A DNA stretch of 64,000 nt from Reticulitermes speratus. Its lineage: Eukaryota > Arthropoda > Insecta > Blattodea > Rhinotermitidae. The notes beneath the pieces are model-generated. The model worked only from the letters and a program-made list of their open reading frames with translations, searched no databases and had not been told where the DNA came from. The translations under genes and the position numbers were made by a program. Each line of letters begins with the position of its first letter. The stretch's first letter is position 1. The stretch covers positions 26,803,908 to 26,867,907 of the forward strand of contig JAJKFL010000003.1 in assembly GCA_021186555.1 (NCBI GenBank), read 5' to 3'. This document shows, one piece after another, positions 10,690-21,539 of this stretch.

Positions 10690-12100
10690 ATAGACATTTA
10701 TCAGAGTTATGCGCCATCCGCAAGCACAGAATAAATTTAACGTGGTTTACTCGATCTGGCAAAAAAAAATTTTTGTGTGTACGATATTCTGGTTGCCATG
10801 GCAACACGCCTGTTCAGTTTTGTTGAAGGAAGGCGAGTGTCTACCATCATAACCCTCACTTGTAGCTCTTACCATTTCATACAAGCAAGCAGTCTGCCTT
10901 CCAGTAACATGCAAAAATTTGATGGTGTCGCTTCACATTCTCTTCCCATTCTCTCCCATCATATTTTGCTTGTTGAAATGTGCAATCTTATGATTCGCTG
11001 CGACAGCATTCTTCCATTCCTTTTTCTGCGGCAAATTACGGAACAAACAAAGCGTTCCCCGGCTTTGTAACAGGCTGTGAAAAAAATTCTCCTCTAAACA
11101 TAAGAACTCAAAAAGCTTTTTTTGTTTTTCTTCGCTTACAAAAGTAGGTCTTACAAGCTTCCTGGTTTTTATAATGAATGCGATTAAATAATTCCGAAAA
11201 CTGTATAATAAGTACATCTCGAGAACCAATTGTCTTCTGGACTTTGACCATCGTCCGGCTAAATATTAAAATATAACATATATATATATATATATACATC
11301 TCGGGTTTAACATTCTAATAAAAACACATTACAGTTTTTAGAAACATGAAACAAGTTGCGAGTTCGGAGGTTTTCGCAACCATTGCTACTGTAATATCTT
11401 CTGCGATGTGATGTCACTAGTTTGGTAGGCAGTATCGGCATTTCAGAGTAATTAACTTGCTGCCTTCCTCTACAAGGAAAAATTATCCTGAAGAAGGTCA
11501 CGGCAGGTCACATCCAAGAAGAAGGTACGCTTCTACATTTCATTGTTCTGTTGGTTCATTCATCCGAAGTGAGATGTGAGATTTCCATATACAGAACACT
11601 GTATAGTTTCGCATTTGTCTAAAAATTTCGGAGAAATATTCTACACTCATCTTCAGGAAACTCAAGAAATTTAAGATAATTTATATCAATTCATATTCCC
11701 TATGACGAATGTAATAGTTGCGATATCGAGTTAAATTCTTCGTAACTATACTGTGCTGACATTTTTGCATACAAAATGGGAGCATTATTTCCGTAGAATG
11801 TTTGAGAAATGGTCTGTTTCTGGAAGATGTACATTACATCGTGAGACCAGCGTAAGCCCGCTTTCAGACGATAAGTACAGGGAATTACTTTGGACATTTT
11901 CCCCTTCTCTTGCCTTCTATGAAACACATGCGGCTTATGTAGAAGAAACAAGTTACGATGTTAATTTCTGTGTGAAAATTAAATTAGTGGTGTATTTAGG
12001 AAGCTTAATCTGCTAAATATTCAATTAGACAAAGACGGAGGAAAACAGAGGCTGGGGAGGAATGAACGTTAAACCGTCGTCTCTCCCTTATGACACTCGA
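10690..12100. other. No supported gene; short TA tract
   Basis: A (TA)n tract lies at 11,279-11,296. Open frames at 10,777-11,070, 10,933-11,229 and 11,700-12,016 show no recognisable domain, overlap on opposite strands and are not supported. Confidence 0.4.
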
Positions 12101-12104
12101 AGTA

Positions 12105-12320
12105 CCTACAATTTAACACTTTAAAGCACTGCGGTATGTATATATACCACTGCACCAACACTAAACACTTAAATGCTGTCCACCCTTTCATGTGTTCCGT
12201 AATACGAGTATTCTCATAACAAACAGCGGCTTTTCCTTCAAACAACATTAAGAGTTAGGTTTTTATAATGGCCATGAACTGTGTTCTCTGTGAGGGAAAT
12301 TGTCAAGAGTCATATCAGCA
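12105..12320 (+). mobile_element. MITE-like repeat (CCCTTTAAAG family), diverged
   Basis: Begins near 'acactttaaagcactgcgg' and ends with 'gaactgtgttctctgtgagg', both landmarks of the family at 2942, 26,223, 46,400 and 48,740. No clean inverted end seen. Confidence 0.45.
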
Positions 12321-13104
12321 AGCTGGCTTGTAAACTGTACTCTAAAAATCAGCTCAGTATTAATAACCAGTTCAGACAGTTAGGTCAGTTTAATCCTCCT
12401 ATTTTTAACAAACAAAATTCCTTATGCCTTCTTGGCGGAGTCACCTCCTTTTAAGGCAAAGCGTTGCAAGTCGGAAAAAGAACTACACAATAGCGGTAAT
12501 AGGCTACTGAAGTAATTTAAGTCCTGTGTGAGTACCGCTTCTCATTTCAGGCGGCTAATCATCAGAGGGCATTCCGGAGGATCCAGTACGTAGGCAGCAT
12601 CTAAGTAATCCCTAGGCTGGGACAGTTGCCAAGACGTCGGAGCAAGAAGTGAGAAATGAAATGATATGTAGGTCATATAATAAAGACTTGTTTTGGTGTG
12701 CAATCGAAATTATAAATTTATTGCACATTATATGTAACTTGAATTATTAATAATACAACAGCACACGTGTAAAGGAAGCATGAGGGAATTTGTAATTTTT
12801 TTTTGCCAGAATGCTGTCTCAAAGTCAAGTGTCCGGTATGTCCTGCGACCGGCCATCTCGATACAGGCTACCTTGGTTTCCTCTGTCTTCAAGCAAATAA
12901 TGGTTCCCAAGCTACATGTTCCTACAGCGTGCTTCTCAAAGAGCCCTCCCGATTTGAGTTCATAAAATAAACCCCCTTGCTTTACGGACAGCAAATTATT
13001 ATTTTCCAAATTGCGAACTTTAGCATTAACAAGTAAATAAAAATTCCGTGGCCTTTATTTAAAGCCATTATCGTTCACAATTCTAACGTCTTCATTTTCA
13101 TACC

Positions 13105-13815
13105 AGTCATATCAGAAGGACGAGCGGGCGAAGCCTGGAACCCTTCTAAAAAAGCAATGTTCTCTCTCCTGCCCCCAGCAAAAAAAGTGCCCCTTCTCCA
13201 TGTCGCCCACTCTTCTACTAATTTTATATTTCCTTCTGTCGTCATACTTCAGAGAGTTAAACACTTCCATGGGGCTTTCATACGTGTATATTGTGGATGT
13301 TCGTGACGCTGCATTCCAGCATGTTTTGTTCAAAGAATGAAATGGTTTCCACATATCCCACCGCCTGTCACTATGGATTCCAGGAAATTCTCTCCTTCTT
13401 CTTTAAGCTGTTGAAAATGTGAAAGAGAAAAGTCGAAAAATCGATTTTTGTCATACATCTTGGTACCCAGCGTGCACACAATTTGTGGGATCCCACTTCT
13501 TCGCGGACAATGTTATTTACATTTCCGATGGACCACTTCAGTGCATCGATAGATAAGGAATTGTAATTTGTCGGTTTTCCCAAGTTTTTCCTCCGCTCTT
13601 GCTGCGTTCACACCCGTCCTTCACATGCTGGTCAGACCGGTGCGATCCTCACATCATCGGTGTCCGTTGAACGGCATTAAAACTCTCTGCACCATTTTCA
13701 AACATACTGCATTTTTGTTATGCTATCAACATACACCTCTCTCAACTGGTGGTAAATGTCGATAGGGAAAGACATGTTTCGCCCAAGAAAATCGAACCAC
13801 ACTACGAAATTCTTC
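13105..13815 (-). pseudogene. mariner-type transposase pseudogene
   Basis: Minus-strand remnant. N-terminal side near 13,650-13,590: an EERSGRP-like piece reduced to VQRTP, and KTWENRQITI. Then VNNIVREEVG, SHKLCARWVPRCMTK (13,500-13,430), and FLESIVTG about 13,370, where the catalytic-Asp motif is damaged. The KLCARWVP.…T motif is a hallmark of mariner/SETMAR-like transposases. Frame breaks occur at about 13,590 and 13,370. The C-terminal half (second and third catalytic Asp) is not recognisable. Confidence 0.75.
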
Positions 13816-14480
13816 ACTGGACCAGGATTCCGAAGTCACTGCCATGGTTCATCAACCTATCCCCAGAATAATCTGACTGAATCCTGCGCCATCTATAAAT
13901 GCTGTCTACTACCAAAAAATAAAGTTATTGATTAACACCAAGTTACAGGCTAGGACACCTCACTTGCGGAAACATCTGGTATTTAGAAGACAACTTTTTT
14001 TTTGTAAATTCCTTTGTTTCTAACGACTACGGAACCTACATTAGAATTAAACACAAATTTTTAGCCTATATACATATGTTCGCATACAGCATTTTATTAA
14101 ATACACGTAAAGAAAACATATTGTCAGACAGAATTTCTCTCAGGTCTGTGCCCTTAATTTTTGATACATTTTTTCCATAGACATACACTCTTTGTTCTTA
14201 CATGTATCGAAATTGTTATTGTAAACACCCCGATGCCACTCTTCGGAATTTGTGCTTATGAACGTCCGGCCAAACAACACTATCTTTAACAACATCGACA
14301 CTTAAAAAGCAATTCAAACACTTCTCTTCACTGTAATTACACGCCATTTACAGCAAGGTACGGGTTGTCACAGGACTTAAAGTCAAAAGTGCAGGATCCT
14401 TTTCCAGGGGTAATTCTGAGTCAGAGATATTATATACACACAGACTTTATGTTGTTCGTTCTGTGCATTGTCTATAACCA
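13816..14480. other. No supported feature
   Basis: AT-rich sequence between the mariner remnant and foldback element F1 copy 2. Nothing recognised. Confidence 0.4.
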
Positions 14481-14879
14481 ATTCACAACACTGAACCAAC
14501 AAAATGCACTATGTTCTTTCTTAGATAATTATATTATATTATAAAACTGGATATTCCTACATGTTTCAGTCCACAAGGGATCATTATGAGAGAACAAGTA
14601 TCATAATACTGCATAAAACTTGAGTAACTATTTTTTACAAATAATTTACATCTAGTGCATGGTATAAAAAGAGTCTACGTTGTCCTACTTGACTCTTTTA
14701 CACCACACATAAGATTTTAATTACATGTAAGAACAGTTATTTAAGTTTTAAGCAATATTAGTTGATATTTGGTTCCTGATGATGAGCCCTTGTGGAATGA
14801 AACATGTAGGAATACTCAGTGTTATAATATAAGTATGTAAGGAAAAAGGTTGTGTATTTTTTGGTTGAGTGTTGTGAAT
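14481..14879. mobile_element. Foldback element F1, copy 2
   Basis: Same family as 5659-6225. Outer ends are 'attcacaacact' and 'gtgttgtgaat'. Arms contain 'caacaaaatgcac', 'attcctacatgtttcagtcc' and their inverses. The spacer between the arms is only about 15 bp, against about 180 bp in copy 1, so the unit is close to a full hairpin. The left-arm hammerhead core is broken (CTCATAA on the minus strand, 14,555-14,592). The right arm keeps CTGATGA. Confidence 0.8.
14771..14813 (+). ncRNA. Hammerhead-like motif (F1 copy 2, right arm)
   Basis: CTGATGA at 14,776-14,782, GAAAC at 14,799-14,803, then AT-GT-A and GGAATAC. The core is intact, but stem II is weak (CC/GG only), and stem I has one mismatch-prone end (GTTC with GGAA includes a wobble). 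Less convincing than the copy-1 motif. Confidence 0.4.
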
Positions 14880-14999
14880 ATACACATAGGTAACTGAGTC
14901 ATTGGTATTTAAAGTAAGTTGAATAAATCACAAAAGCAAGACTATCTGTTTATTGAGAGTGGTTGTTAAATTTACAGTTACAGTTACGTAGTTCACTGC

Positions 15000-15993
15000 T
15001 CATGAAATGTGTTCAAAGTGGCCTCCATCTGCTTGGATAAATTTTCTGACACATGTGACCAGGGAACGTGTAACCTTATGAAGAACTGCGGCGTTATTTA
15101 TGCGTCTTTTGTCGCTGAGAATTCGCTGAAGTATTCATTCTCTCTTATTCACCTTGTGTGCATACACCGTGGCTTTATGTAACCGAAGACGGTACTCCGA
15201 CGGGTGTAGATGCAGTGACAGCGGTGACCAGTTCTGCACACCGTCACGACCGACACTTCGGTTATGAGACTGTTCGATTGAGATGATGCGTATCCAACCA
15301 ACTGCATTTAGGATGTTCTTTGTCATACTGGTAGTACATCTGACGTTGCAGTCGTAGACGAGTTCTCTAAGACGGCCTGCACTTCATATTGCCAGAAGTT
15401 GGCTAAATATCACCTGCAGACGTTGCGAGAAGACGGACGGTCCAGCGAGCTAGTCACAACGCTGACACGTTGCTGGTGTTTACTTTTCACTGTTCTATGT
15501 TCATTATGTGGTACTGTTGACTCCATTACGGGCAAAATAGGCTTCGTCTCTAAAAATATTACGAATTGTTTGGGGGTTGGGGTTAAGCCAGTGAGAGAAT
15601 TCCAACCGGTTACCCATGTTCGCAGCTTCAAGATGCTGAATTATCTGGATATGGTTAAATACAACACTTCTGTATGTAACGTTTTCCAGATCCAAATGCT
15701 CGGAATACTGAGACGGGCGGAAATTCTGCGTGTAACAGTACGTGGACTTCGCTGCACCATGTCAATAAGGTCAATAATGTTTCCTGCTTCTTCCACATTT
15801 CTTTGGACTTGACCTTCAATAGGCCGGTTTACACTCGAAAAGACGCCATTCTCTCGCAGGTATTGTTGAATACGAGTGAAGAAACATCGATAGGAATTCG
15901 TCGTCGCGGACATAGCTGTCCATACTTTTCAACAGCAACAGTAGACTTACCGTTGAAAACCCCGTACACAAAATACATAACTGTGCATTGAGA
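15000..15993 (-). pseudogene. Tc1/mariner-type transposase pseudogene, near full span
   Basis: Minus-strand remnant covering most of a transposase of about 340 residues. N-terminus at about 15,990: VMYFVYGVFNGKSTVAVEKY, then RIPIDVSS and IQQYLRENGVFSSVNRPIEG (15,880). The helix-turn-helix region is SPRTVTRRISARLSIP (15,730), followed by WKTLHTEVLY, then PNPQTIRNIFRDEAYFARNG (first catalytic region, 15,560). MYYQYD lies near 15,330 (second catalytic region). The C-terminal end near 15,010 resembles RKFIQADGGHFEH. Several frameshifts and stops. The foldback F3 hairpin lies directly against its 5' end. Confidence 0.85.
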
Positions 15994-16203
15994 TCTGCGC
16001 TCTTCTGGGATATTACGCGGCGTCGTGTAATAATTGTTTACCGACGTTTCGGGACAACGTATCGGTCCCATCTTCAAGGTCAAGAAGTCAAGTTCTTCTT
16101 GGACTGCTTGACTCTTGAAGATGGGACCGATACGTTGTCCCGAAACGTCGGTAAACAATTACCACACGACGCCGCGTAATATACCAGAAGAGCGCAGATC
16201 TCA
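15989..16203. mobile_element. Foldback element F3, hairpin copy
   Basis: Near-perfect palindrome. 'tgagatctgcgctcttctgg' at 15,989 pairs with its inverse ending 16,203. The arms are about 100 bp and the loop only about 10 bp, near 16,090-16,100. Related copies lie at 26,143 (one arm only) and 61,315. Sequence after 16,203 ('cgcggcggaagcctgaaatc') matches the outer flank of the copy at 26,143, so the full element extends outward on the right. On the left it stops at the transposase remnant. Confidence 0.85.
16113..16154 (+). ncRNA. Hammerhead-like motif, C3 changed (F3)
   Basis: TTGAAGA (C3 to T), then T and hairpin GGGAC (16,123-16,127) with GTCCC (16,137-16,141), GAAAC, minimal stem III AC-GTCG-GT and A. 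Its mirror image lies at 16,040-16,078 on the minus strand. The stem is strong but the core lacks the catalytically required C3, and stem I is not evident. Confidence 0.35.
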
Positions 16204-16689
16204 TCAATATCGCGGCGGAAGCCTGAAATCAAGGTTAGGTATGTATTCTTCATGGGAAGACGGCACTAGCTACTTCTAACTGCATACTTCTCACATCACG
16301 AACTGACTGCACTATATGTTGTCGCATGTGCTGCTGGCGTTATTATGATTACATGGATACGTTCACGCCTGCGCACATCCCCTACACTTCAAATCCTATT
16401 AACTCAGTCGGACCCATATAATGTATACGGCATTTCTAACTTATAACTACCCCTGAAATTAGATCCTTCATTACTGGCCTTAACCCTGAATCACCCTGTA
16501 CATTATCCAATGCCTCTTGAAAGCCTAAATAGAATAATAGAATAATACAATTTCGAATACAGAATTTTCTGAACAAATTCTATAAGAGAATTAAATATCT
16601 GCCTACAATATTCGTACTTTGAAAAAGTGTAGTCCAGTGTAAGTGTACCGACGTTTCAGAGGACCTCCTGCTATTTAACAATGTTTCGT

Positions 16690-16775
16690 AAAGTAAAACC
16701 TCGGCACCATACTACCAGACTACACGGTGACACCTTCAAGAACACGGTTAGCTTCATAGTTAATGCAATGCCAGA
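16690..16775. repeat. Dispersed repeat D (fragment)
   Basis: Contains 'ccagactacacggtgacacc' followed by 'ttcaagaacacggttagc', the D-family signature. Confidence 0.5.
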
Positions 16776-17505
16776 AGACGCAAATCTTATTCTTGGCTTA
16801 CTTAACGACACTTCAGTCACCAGATCATACAGCGTCCAGTGAAAGACGGTAGGTGAAAGTGAATTCGGAATGATGTAGTAGGAAGCGTTCGTAGCCTAGC
16901 TAATAGGGCATACTATTCTGGGATTTGCCTGGACAGACTGAGAAAAACTACAGTAAAACTCTTTCAGGATAATCGGCCTGTAAATTCATTGATGACAGTC
17001 GCCTACGTTTGGATAGCAAAGTAAGATAAACTTCACGCCTATTAACTTTAATATGGAAACCAATGTTAACGACTTCTGCGGTTAGCCTTCTGTAGCTTAA
17101 CTATATGATATTATGGCGATACACTGCAATGGCAGTCAGTCAGCGATCATGCACTGCTTGCTTCGGAGGCGTAGATGAGGCCCCCTCAGAATCCCAACGC
17201 TGGGTGCCCGTGGGTCAGGCGGCGCCCAAACGTACGAAGTACAAAATTTTTGTGGGTTCTTTCGGACTAGATTCCGTTCACTTGACGGGAGGCAGTAGTC
17301 TGGATACCTGTTATAAGGTGTGGGAGTAGCTTAATTGTTATGCGGGAGCTCTCGCTTTCGAGTTGCAGAGGGCCCCCTACCGGTTACATACGCCACTGGC
17401 TTGCTCTATATAAACAGTGACATTCTAGGTAACAACACCGTGTAACCTAGTAGGAGACTAGCGACGTATTTTCTGCCCTGAAGATTGAGACAGTATGTTC
17501 TACCA
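16776..17505. other. No supported feature
   Basis: A 74-codon plus-strand open frame at 17,105-17,329 has no recognisable domain. The following 'agcttaattgttatgcgggag' could be the A-box of an eroded tRNA-derived SINE, but no B-box is clear. Confidence 0.35.
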
Positions 17506-17509
17506 AAAT

Positions 17510-17690
17510 ATCCGTAACGAAATACCAGACTACAAAATGTCATTACCCAGAAACCATAACATTAAAATCTCAAAAAACTTTCATATTCAAGGTTGAAAAC
17601 TGAAGCTACACGTTCCTCCGAAACGTTTGTAACCACCTGCAAACTACACGGTGTAACAACACACAAGACTACATTCGGTGCTTATATGAT
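17510..17690. repeat. Dispersed repeat D (two adjacent fragments)
   Basis: 'taccagactacaaaatgtca' at about 17,522 and 'gcaaactacacggtgtaac' at about 17,638. The plus strand encodes LKTEATRSSETFVTT, the other recurrent peptide of this family, also seen at 23,395 on the minus strand. Confidence 0.55.
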
Positions 17691-18468
17691 ATTGTTAAAT
17701 CAGACGTTGATGTCAGCCATCAGACTGATTTCAGAAGTGCCTTTCTCACCTCAGATAAACCAACATTCGTACATGAAACGTGCCTGCCTTAAACTGCGAA
17801 AAGTCCTACCTTTGAAACTTTCAAACCTGAAATCATCTGAATAATATATAAAAATTAAGTTTTACCTCAAATAAACAATTGCTACTCGTTTACAAAGACA
17901 GATCTGCGAATATTGTTGACAGAAATAATGGCTATTTATTTTAAGAATCCCACGAAACAACAAGAACATGTGTGGTTAAAATGTAGAGGTTTTAATGTTG
18001 AATTAGGTGGTACATATGGTAACCATACTCTTTTGGTTTTTGAAAGCCAAGCGAGTAAAGAAACAATGCATAGCTTCCTGCTGTCTATTGCCACTGACGT
18101 CACTTTATGCTCGTTATCGAAACTGTTAATAGCCCATTAACGCATCTCATGTTGCTACTATGACAGCTGATTGCAAGTCAATATACCTCTTCACCGTGCT
18201 TAAAATGTTTATATTATTTCTAAAACTGCTGGTAGTTCGCGCTTAAGGTTTTCTTTAAAATTTTACGACACATTGTTTGGAATTAAGCCAACCCATAAGG
18301 CTGTAAGCACAGTATATCAACGATTTCCTAAGAAGCTAATATCCACTTTCTTAGCAGCTCCGAAATATACGTACTCAAACATCACATGTTGGTACCCGCC
18401 AGTGAGGGAAATCTTAAAATAATTTTCACTGCTATAGTAATAAAGCCACACGAGAACACAACTATATA
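17691..18468. other. No supported feature
   Basis: AT-rich. A 75-codon plus-strand open frame at 17,913-18,140 has no recognisable domain. Confidence 0.35.
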
Positions 18469-19072
18469 GTACGTTGATAAACTATGCATATCTATGCGTT
18501 TCGAAGTCTAGAAGGGCATTATCAGGAGAATTTCCCTCTCAATATGTTCAGAGAGTCTCGTGATAAAATACTTGCATACATTACATTAATATATTTTCTT
18601 ATACATAATACGGGTATTTCTTCCATTCATACATCAATATACTACGTCAAAGCCAGGGGCGTCTAAGGATGCTGCAAGTGTCAGTTACACTCCACTAGTC
18701 AGTACAGAAACACATCTCTTTGCGGCAGATCCGCCGATACATAACCCCTGAATTTGAAATGGAACAACTCGCTCTTTATAACATTTTGTTATATTCTATA
18801 ATTTCATACTGGAAGTGCATATTTGTTTGCGAGGTCAATGGAAGCATCTTCACATACACGTGATTTTGATATAATTTGTTGATGTGTTAACGAAAGACAT
18901 ACGCGTACTATTTAGTACACATTTTATCTTGCGTATTCTAACAACATATTAATATATGCACGGCTTTTATTATTGGATTTTACTGTGTAAACTTGTTCAT
19001 GTGGAAAACACACCTGATGATGGCGTTCTAAAGATCGAAACGTGCATAGATGCACAGTTTTATCCACATAAT
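18469..19072. mobile_element. Foldback element F4
   Basis: Inverted ends of about 55-60 bp. Left is 'gataaactatgcatatctat' with 'gaagtctagaagggcattat'. Right is the inverse, 'gatggcgttctaaagatcg' and 'catagatgcacagttttatc'. The interior of about 490 bp is non-coding. The right arm carries an intact hammerhead core and the left a decayed one (CTGATAA). Note that the stem III palindrome differs between arms yet remains self-complementary. Confidence 0.7.
19003..19070 (+). ncRNA. Hammerhead-like motif with long stem III (F4 right arm)
   Basis: CTGATGA at 19,014-19,020, a weak stem II (TCT/AGA plus CG/CG), GAAAC at 19,037-19,041, then stem III: AC, GTGCAT (19,042-19,047), loop AG, ATGCAC (19,050-19,055), a bulged A, GT. 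Outside the core ATGTGGA (about 18,999-19,005) pairs with TCCACAT (about 19,063-19,069). The inner stem I next to the core is not clear. The left-arm counterpart on the minus strand has GCATA/TATGC at the same stem. Confidence 0.45.
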
Positions 19073-19275
19073 TTCAAAGAATTCCCCTCATTTTTTGGAT
19101 TCTGAATTTCCATTGCCGTGTTCACAACAGCATGACATTAGTCCCCATCCTGAGTTACATGAATCCAGTCCCATCTTCACTTCCTGTCTTTCAAAGGTCC
19201 GTTTTATTATTAGACCCTTAACTGGGTCTAGGCTTCCACACGATTTCTCATTTTATTACGTAATTTGGGGTCATT

Positions 19276-19569
19276 ACGCTCGTAGTTGCCGATCCCAGTG
19301 GCCGCGCGGCCTAAGGCGTGTGTCTGCGGCCGCTCGCTTGCTGGGATTGTGAGTTCGTATCCCGCCGGGGGTATGGATGTCTGTCTCTCATGGGTGTTGG
19401 CTGTTGCCAGCTAGAGGTCTCTGCGACGGGCTTGTCACTCGTCCAGGGGAGTCCTACCGAGTGTGGTGTGTCTGAGTGTGATCGCGAAGCCTCGACAATG
19501 AGGAGGCCTAGGCCCACGCGGGGCTGTTGCGCCATTGGAAGAGGAAGAAGAAGAAGACGCTCGTAGTTG
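19276..19569 (+). mobile_element. SINE-2, full copy with target-site duplication
   Basis: tRNA-derived SINE. The head begins 'ccgatcccagtggccgcg' with an A-box-like 'gtggccgcgcggcctaagg' and a B-box-like 'gagttcgtatccc'. The body includes 'gtcctaccgagtgtggtgtg', and the tail is GAA-rich (19,540-19,556). The 13-bp duplication 'acgctcgtagttg' flanks it exactly at 19,276-19,288 and 19,557-19,569. RNA polymerase III transcription is expected for the family. Open frames on both strands here belong to the SINE. Confidence 0.9.
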
Positions 19570-20330
19570 GTCACACTGAACTTGCTTCACTGCGATAGGT
19601 TTTTCCCTTACATTGAAGCCCTTGTGAGACACTCTGTGATCGTGATTTAATTTAATACGTTGGAAATTCAGTTACATTTACATTACGATACTAAACTTGA
19701 AAACAAAACAATATGCACTACGTGATGCTGCTATCTAGAAGCACTTTACGGAGGCCTCGCAAACGTGGACACTACAATACCGACTCGCGTACCTTCCACA
19801 GCCATTCATTACTTTGATAGTCTCCTGTTCCTAAATATATTCTAAAACACACAACGACAGAATAACAGACTTTAGCTTTATATATAAGGGATTATCCCCA
19901 TCAACACTGACTGTCATCAATACAAACCTCCTTGTCATGAACAACCCTGTCATCCCTGTCATCATTTTTACCAGCAATGCTGTCAACATCATCATTTTCA
20001 CCAACATATTCTTCGTGTTCTTTGCTAATTTCAATGTTTTTTAAAACAGTGTCATCGCAGGAACATACAAAAATCACAAAAAGTATAAACAGAACTATAT
20101 TAATAATAAAGACCTGCTCCTTTACATTCAATTTGTTTCTCCTTTTTTATCTACTGTTTGCATTGGATAGGTAATGAATCAGCAGGATGCAGCTTGAAAA
20201 AGGGGTGTTGGCTGCATAACTTTCATCATGAGTTTCGATTACTGCTGTCTCACGCAGTCTGGATTTGCATAAATTGAGGCGTGTAAGATGGCGCCTGCAT
20301 CAGACAGGATATACGTCATCCCACGGCCAA
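19570..20330. other. No supported gene
   Basis: AT-rich. The open frames at 19,831-20,174 on both strands overlap each other and show low-complexity composition (Asp/Val-rich in one frame, Met/Leu-rich in another). They are not supported. Confidence 0.4.
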
Positions 20331-20334
20331 AGCA

Positions 20335-20645
20335 ATCCGTCAAGGAAGCTAACGTCTTACTATCAACACGCCGTGTTTTGTTTTTCTAACACTTGAATTT
20401 TGGAGCAATAGCATTCCAGATAATACGGTTCCAAGGCTAAGGGGCGGACGACCGGAGTAATCGGGATTCGATTCCTGGTGTAGGCAAATGTTTTCTTCTT
20501 CAACACGGCGTCCAGAATGACGAGCGGTACTCTTTCGTCTGGGGTAAATCGGACGATGTGTGAAGCTAAGCACCATCTCCATATGGTGCCGAGATTAAGA
20601 ACGCTTATATTCCACTTACCTCATACGTCTTCATGGCTTGTTAAA
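20335..20645 (+). mobile_element. SINE-1 copy
   Basis: Plus-strand copy. The tRNA-like head has B-box 'gggattcgattcctgg' (20,462), then 'cttcaacacggcgtccagaa', 'ggtactctttcgtctggggt', 'gtgccgagattaagaacg' and the tail 'atacgtcttcatggcttg'. The order matches the other SINE-1 copies. Confidence 0.75.
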
Positions 20646-20714
20646 TAAGTTGCACTAAACATGTGCAAAACAAGGGTACGAACGCTCATTTGCACTGGAA
20701 CACATCGCAAAGTG

Positions 20715-20992
20715 TTCATTAAATATTTTTCATGGCTCGACAGCCCTAGTGGACCTAGGCCTCCTCACTGTCGAGGTTTCGAGATCTTGTTCAGTTAGAC
20801 ACACCACACTCGGTAGGACTCCTCTGGACGAGTGATCGGCCCGTCGCAGAGACCTCTACCTGACAACACACAATAACCCCAAGAGATATACATCCATGCC
20901 CCCGGCGAGATTCTAACCCGCAATTCCAGCAAGCGAGCGGCCGCAGACCCACGCCTTAGACCGAGCGGCTACAGGGATCAGCATTCATTAAA
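20715..20992 (-). mobile_element. SINE-2 copy with target-site duplication
   Basis: Minus-strand SINE-2 (20,724-20,983): 'catggctcgacagcccta' end, 'cacaccacactcggtagg', and the tRNA-like head near 20,900-20,975. Short direct repeat 'ttcattaaa' at 20,715-20,723 and 20,984-20,992. Confidence 0.85.
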
Positions 20993-21535
20993 GTTTCCCG
21001 ACGAAAATGAGAAGTGACATGGCTTGACAAATTTTCGTAAAACTCTCCAGTGTCCAATAACATGAAGATCTGTTCAAAACATTCTTGAGTTGTTACATGC
21101 TTAGATGCGGACGGACAGAACGATTTTAATAGGTGATCCGAAAGTTTGCGAAGGCGCCTAAGAAATCTGCGCTTTGCCCACACAGTGTATTGAGGTGTGA
21201 CAGGCTGGTCTTTGTGATCGGGTTGGACAGCTTTCTCTGTGAGGTAGGAACTGGACTCTTAGAAGAAATTTATACGATAATTTAAACTGTCAAGGCTTAG
21301 TGGTTAGTAAACGTAATGCCATGTTGAACCCTAAAATGTATACATTTTGTCCGCACAGCGTACTTCTAGGAGTCACGATTTTCACAAACAAAAGTGTCTA
21401 TTATTTACTTTCTGTGAGGTGGGAACTGAATTCTGGACGTTATTTACGCAGTAACAAGTCTTGTGCGAAGACCAAGTCCGTCTTTCGGTCTGTCTGTCAC
21501 CTAGTAACAGCGACTAAGTAGTTTGTCGGATTTTC
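20993..21535. other. No supported feature
   Basis: Nothing recognised. Parts ('tctgtgaggtgggaactga') resemble the end of the CCCTTTAAAG MITE family near 21,240 and 21,410, which suggests small fragments of it. Confidence 0.4.
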
Positions 21536-21539
21536 ATTC

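Noticed and set aside
15399-15812. 137-codon plus-strand open frame, the longest in the window
   Set aside because: It is antisense to the transposase pseudogene at 15,000-15,993, which has clear family motifs on the minus strand.
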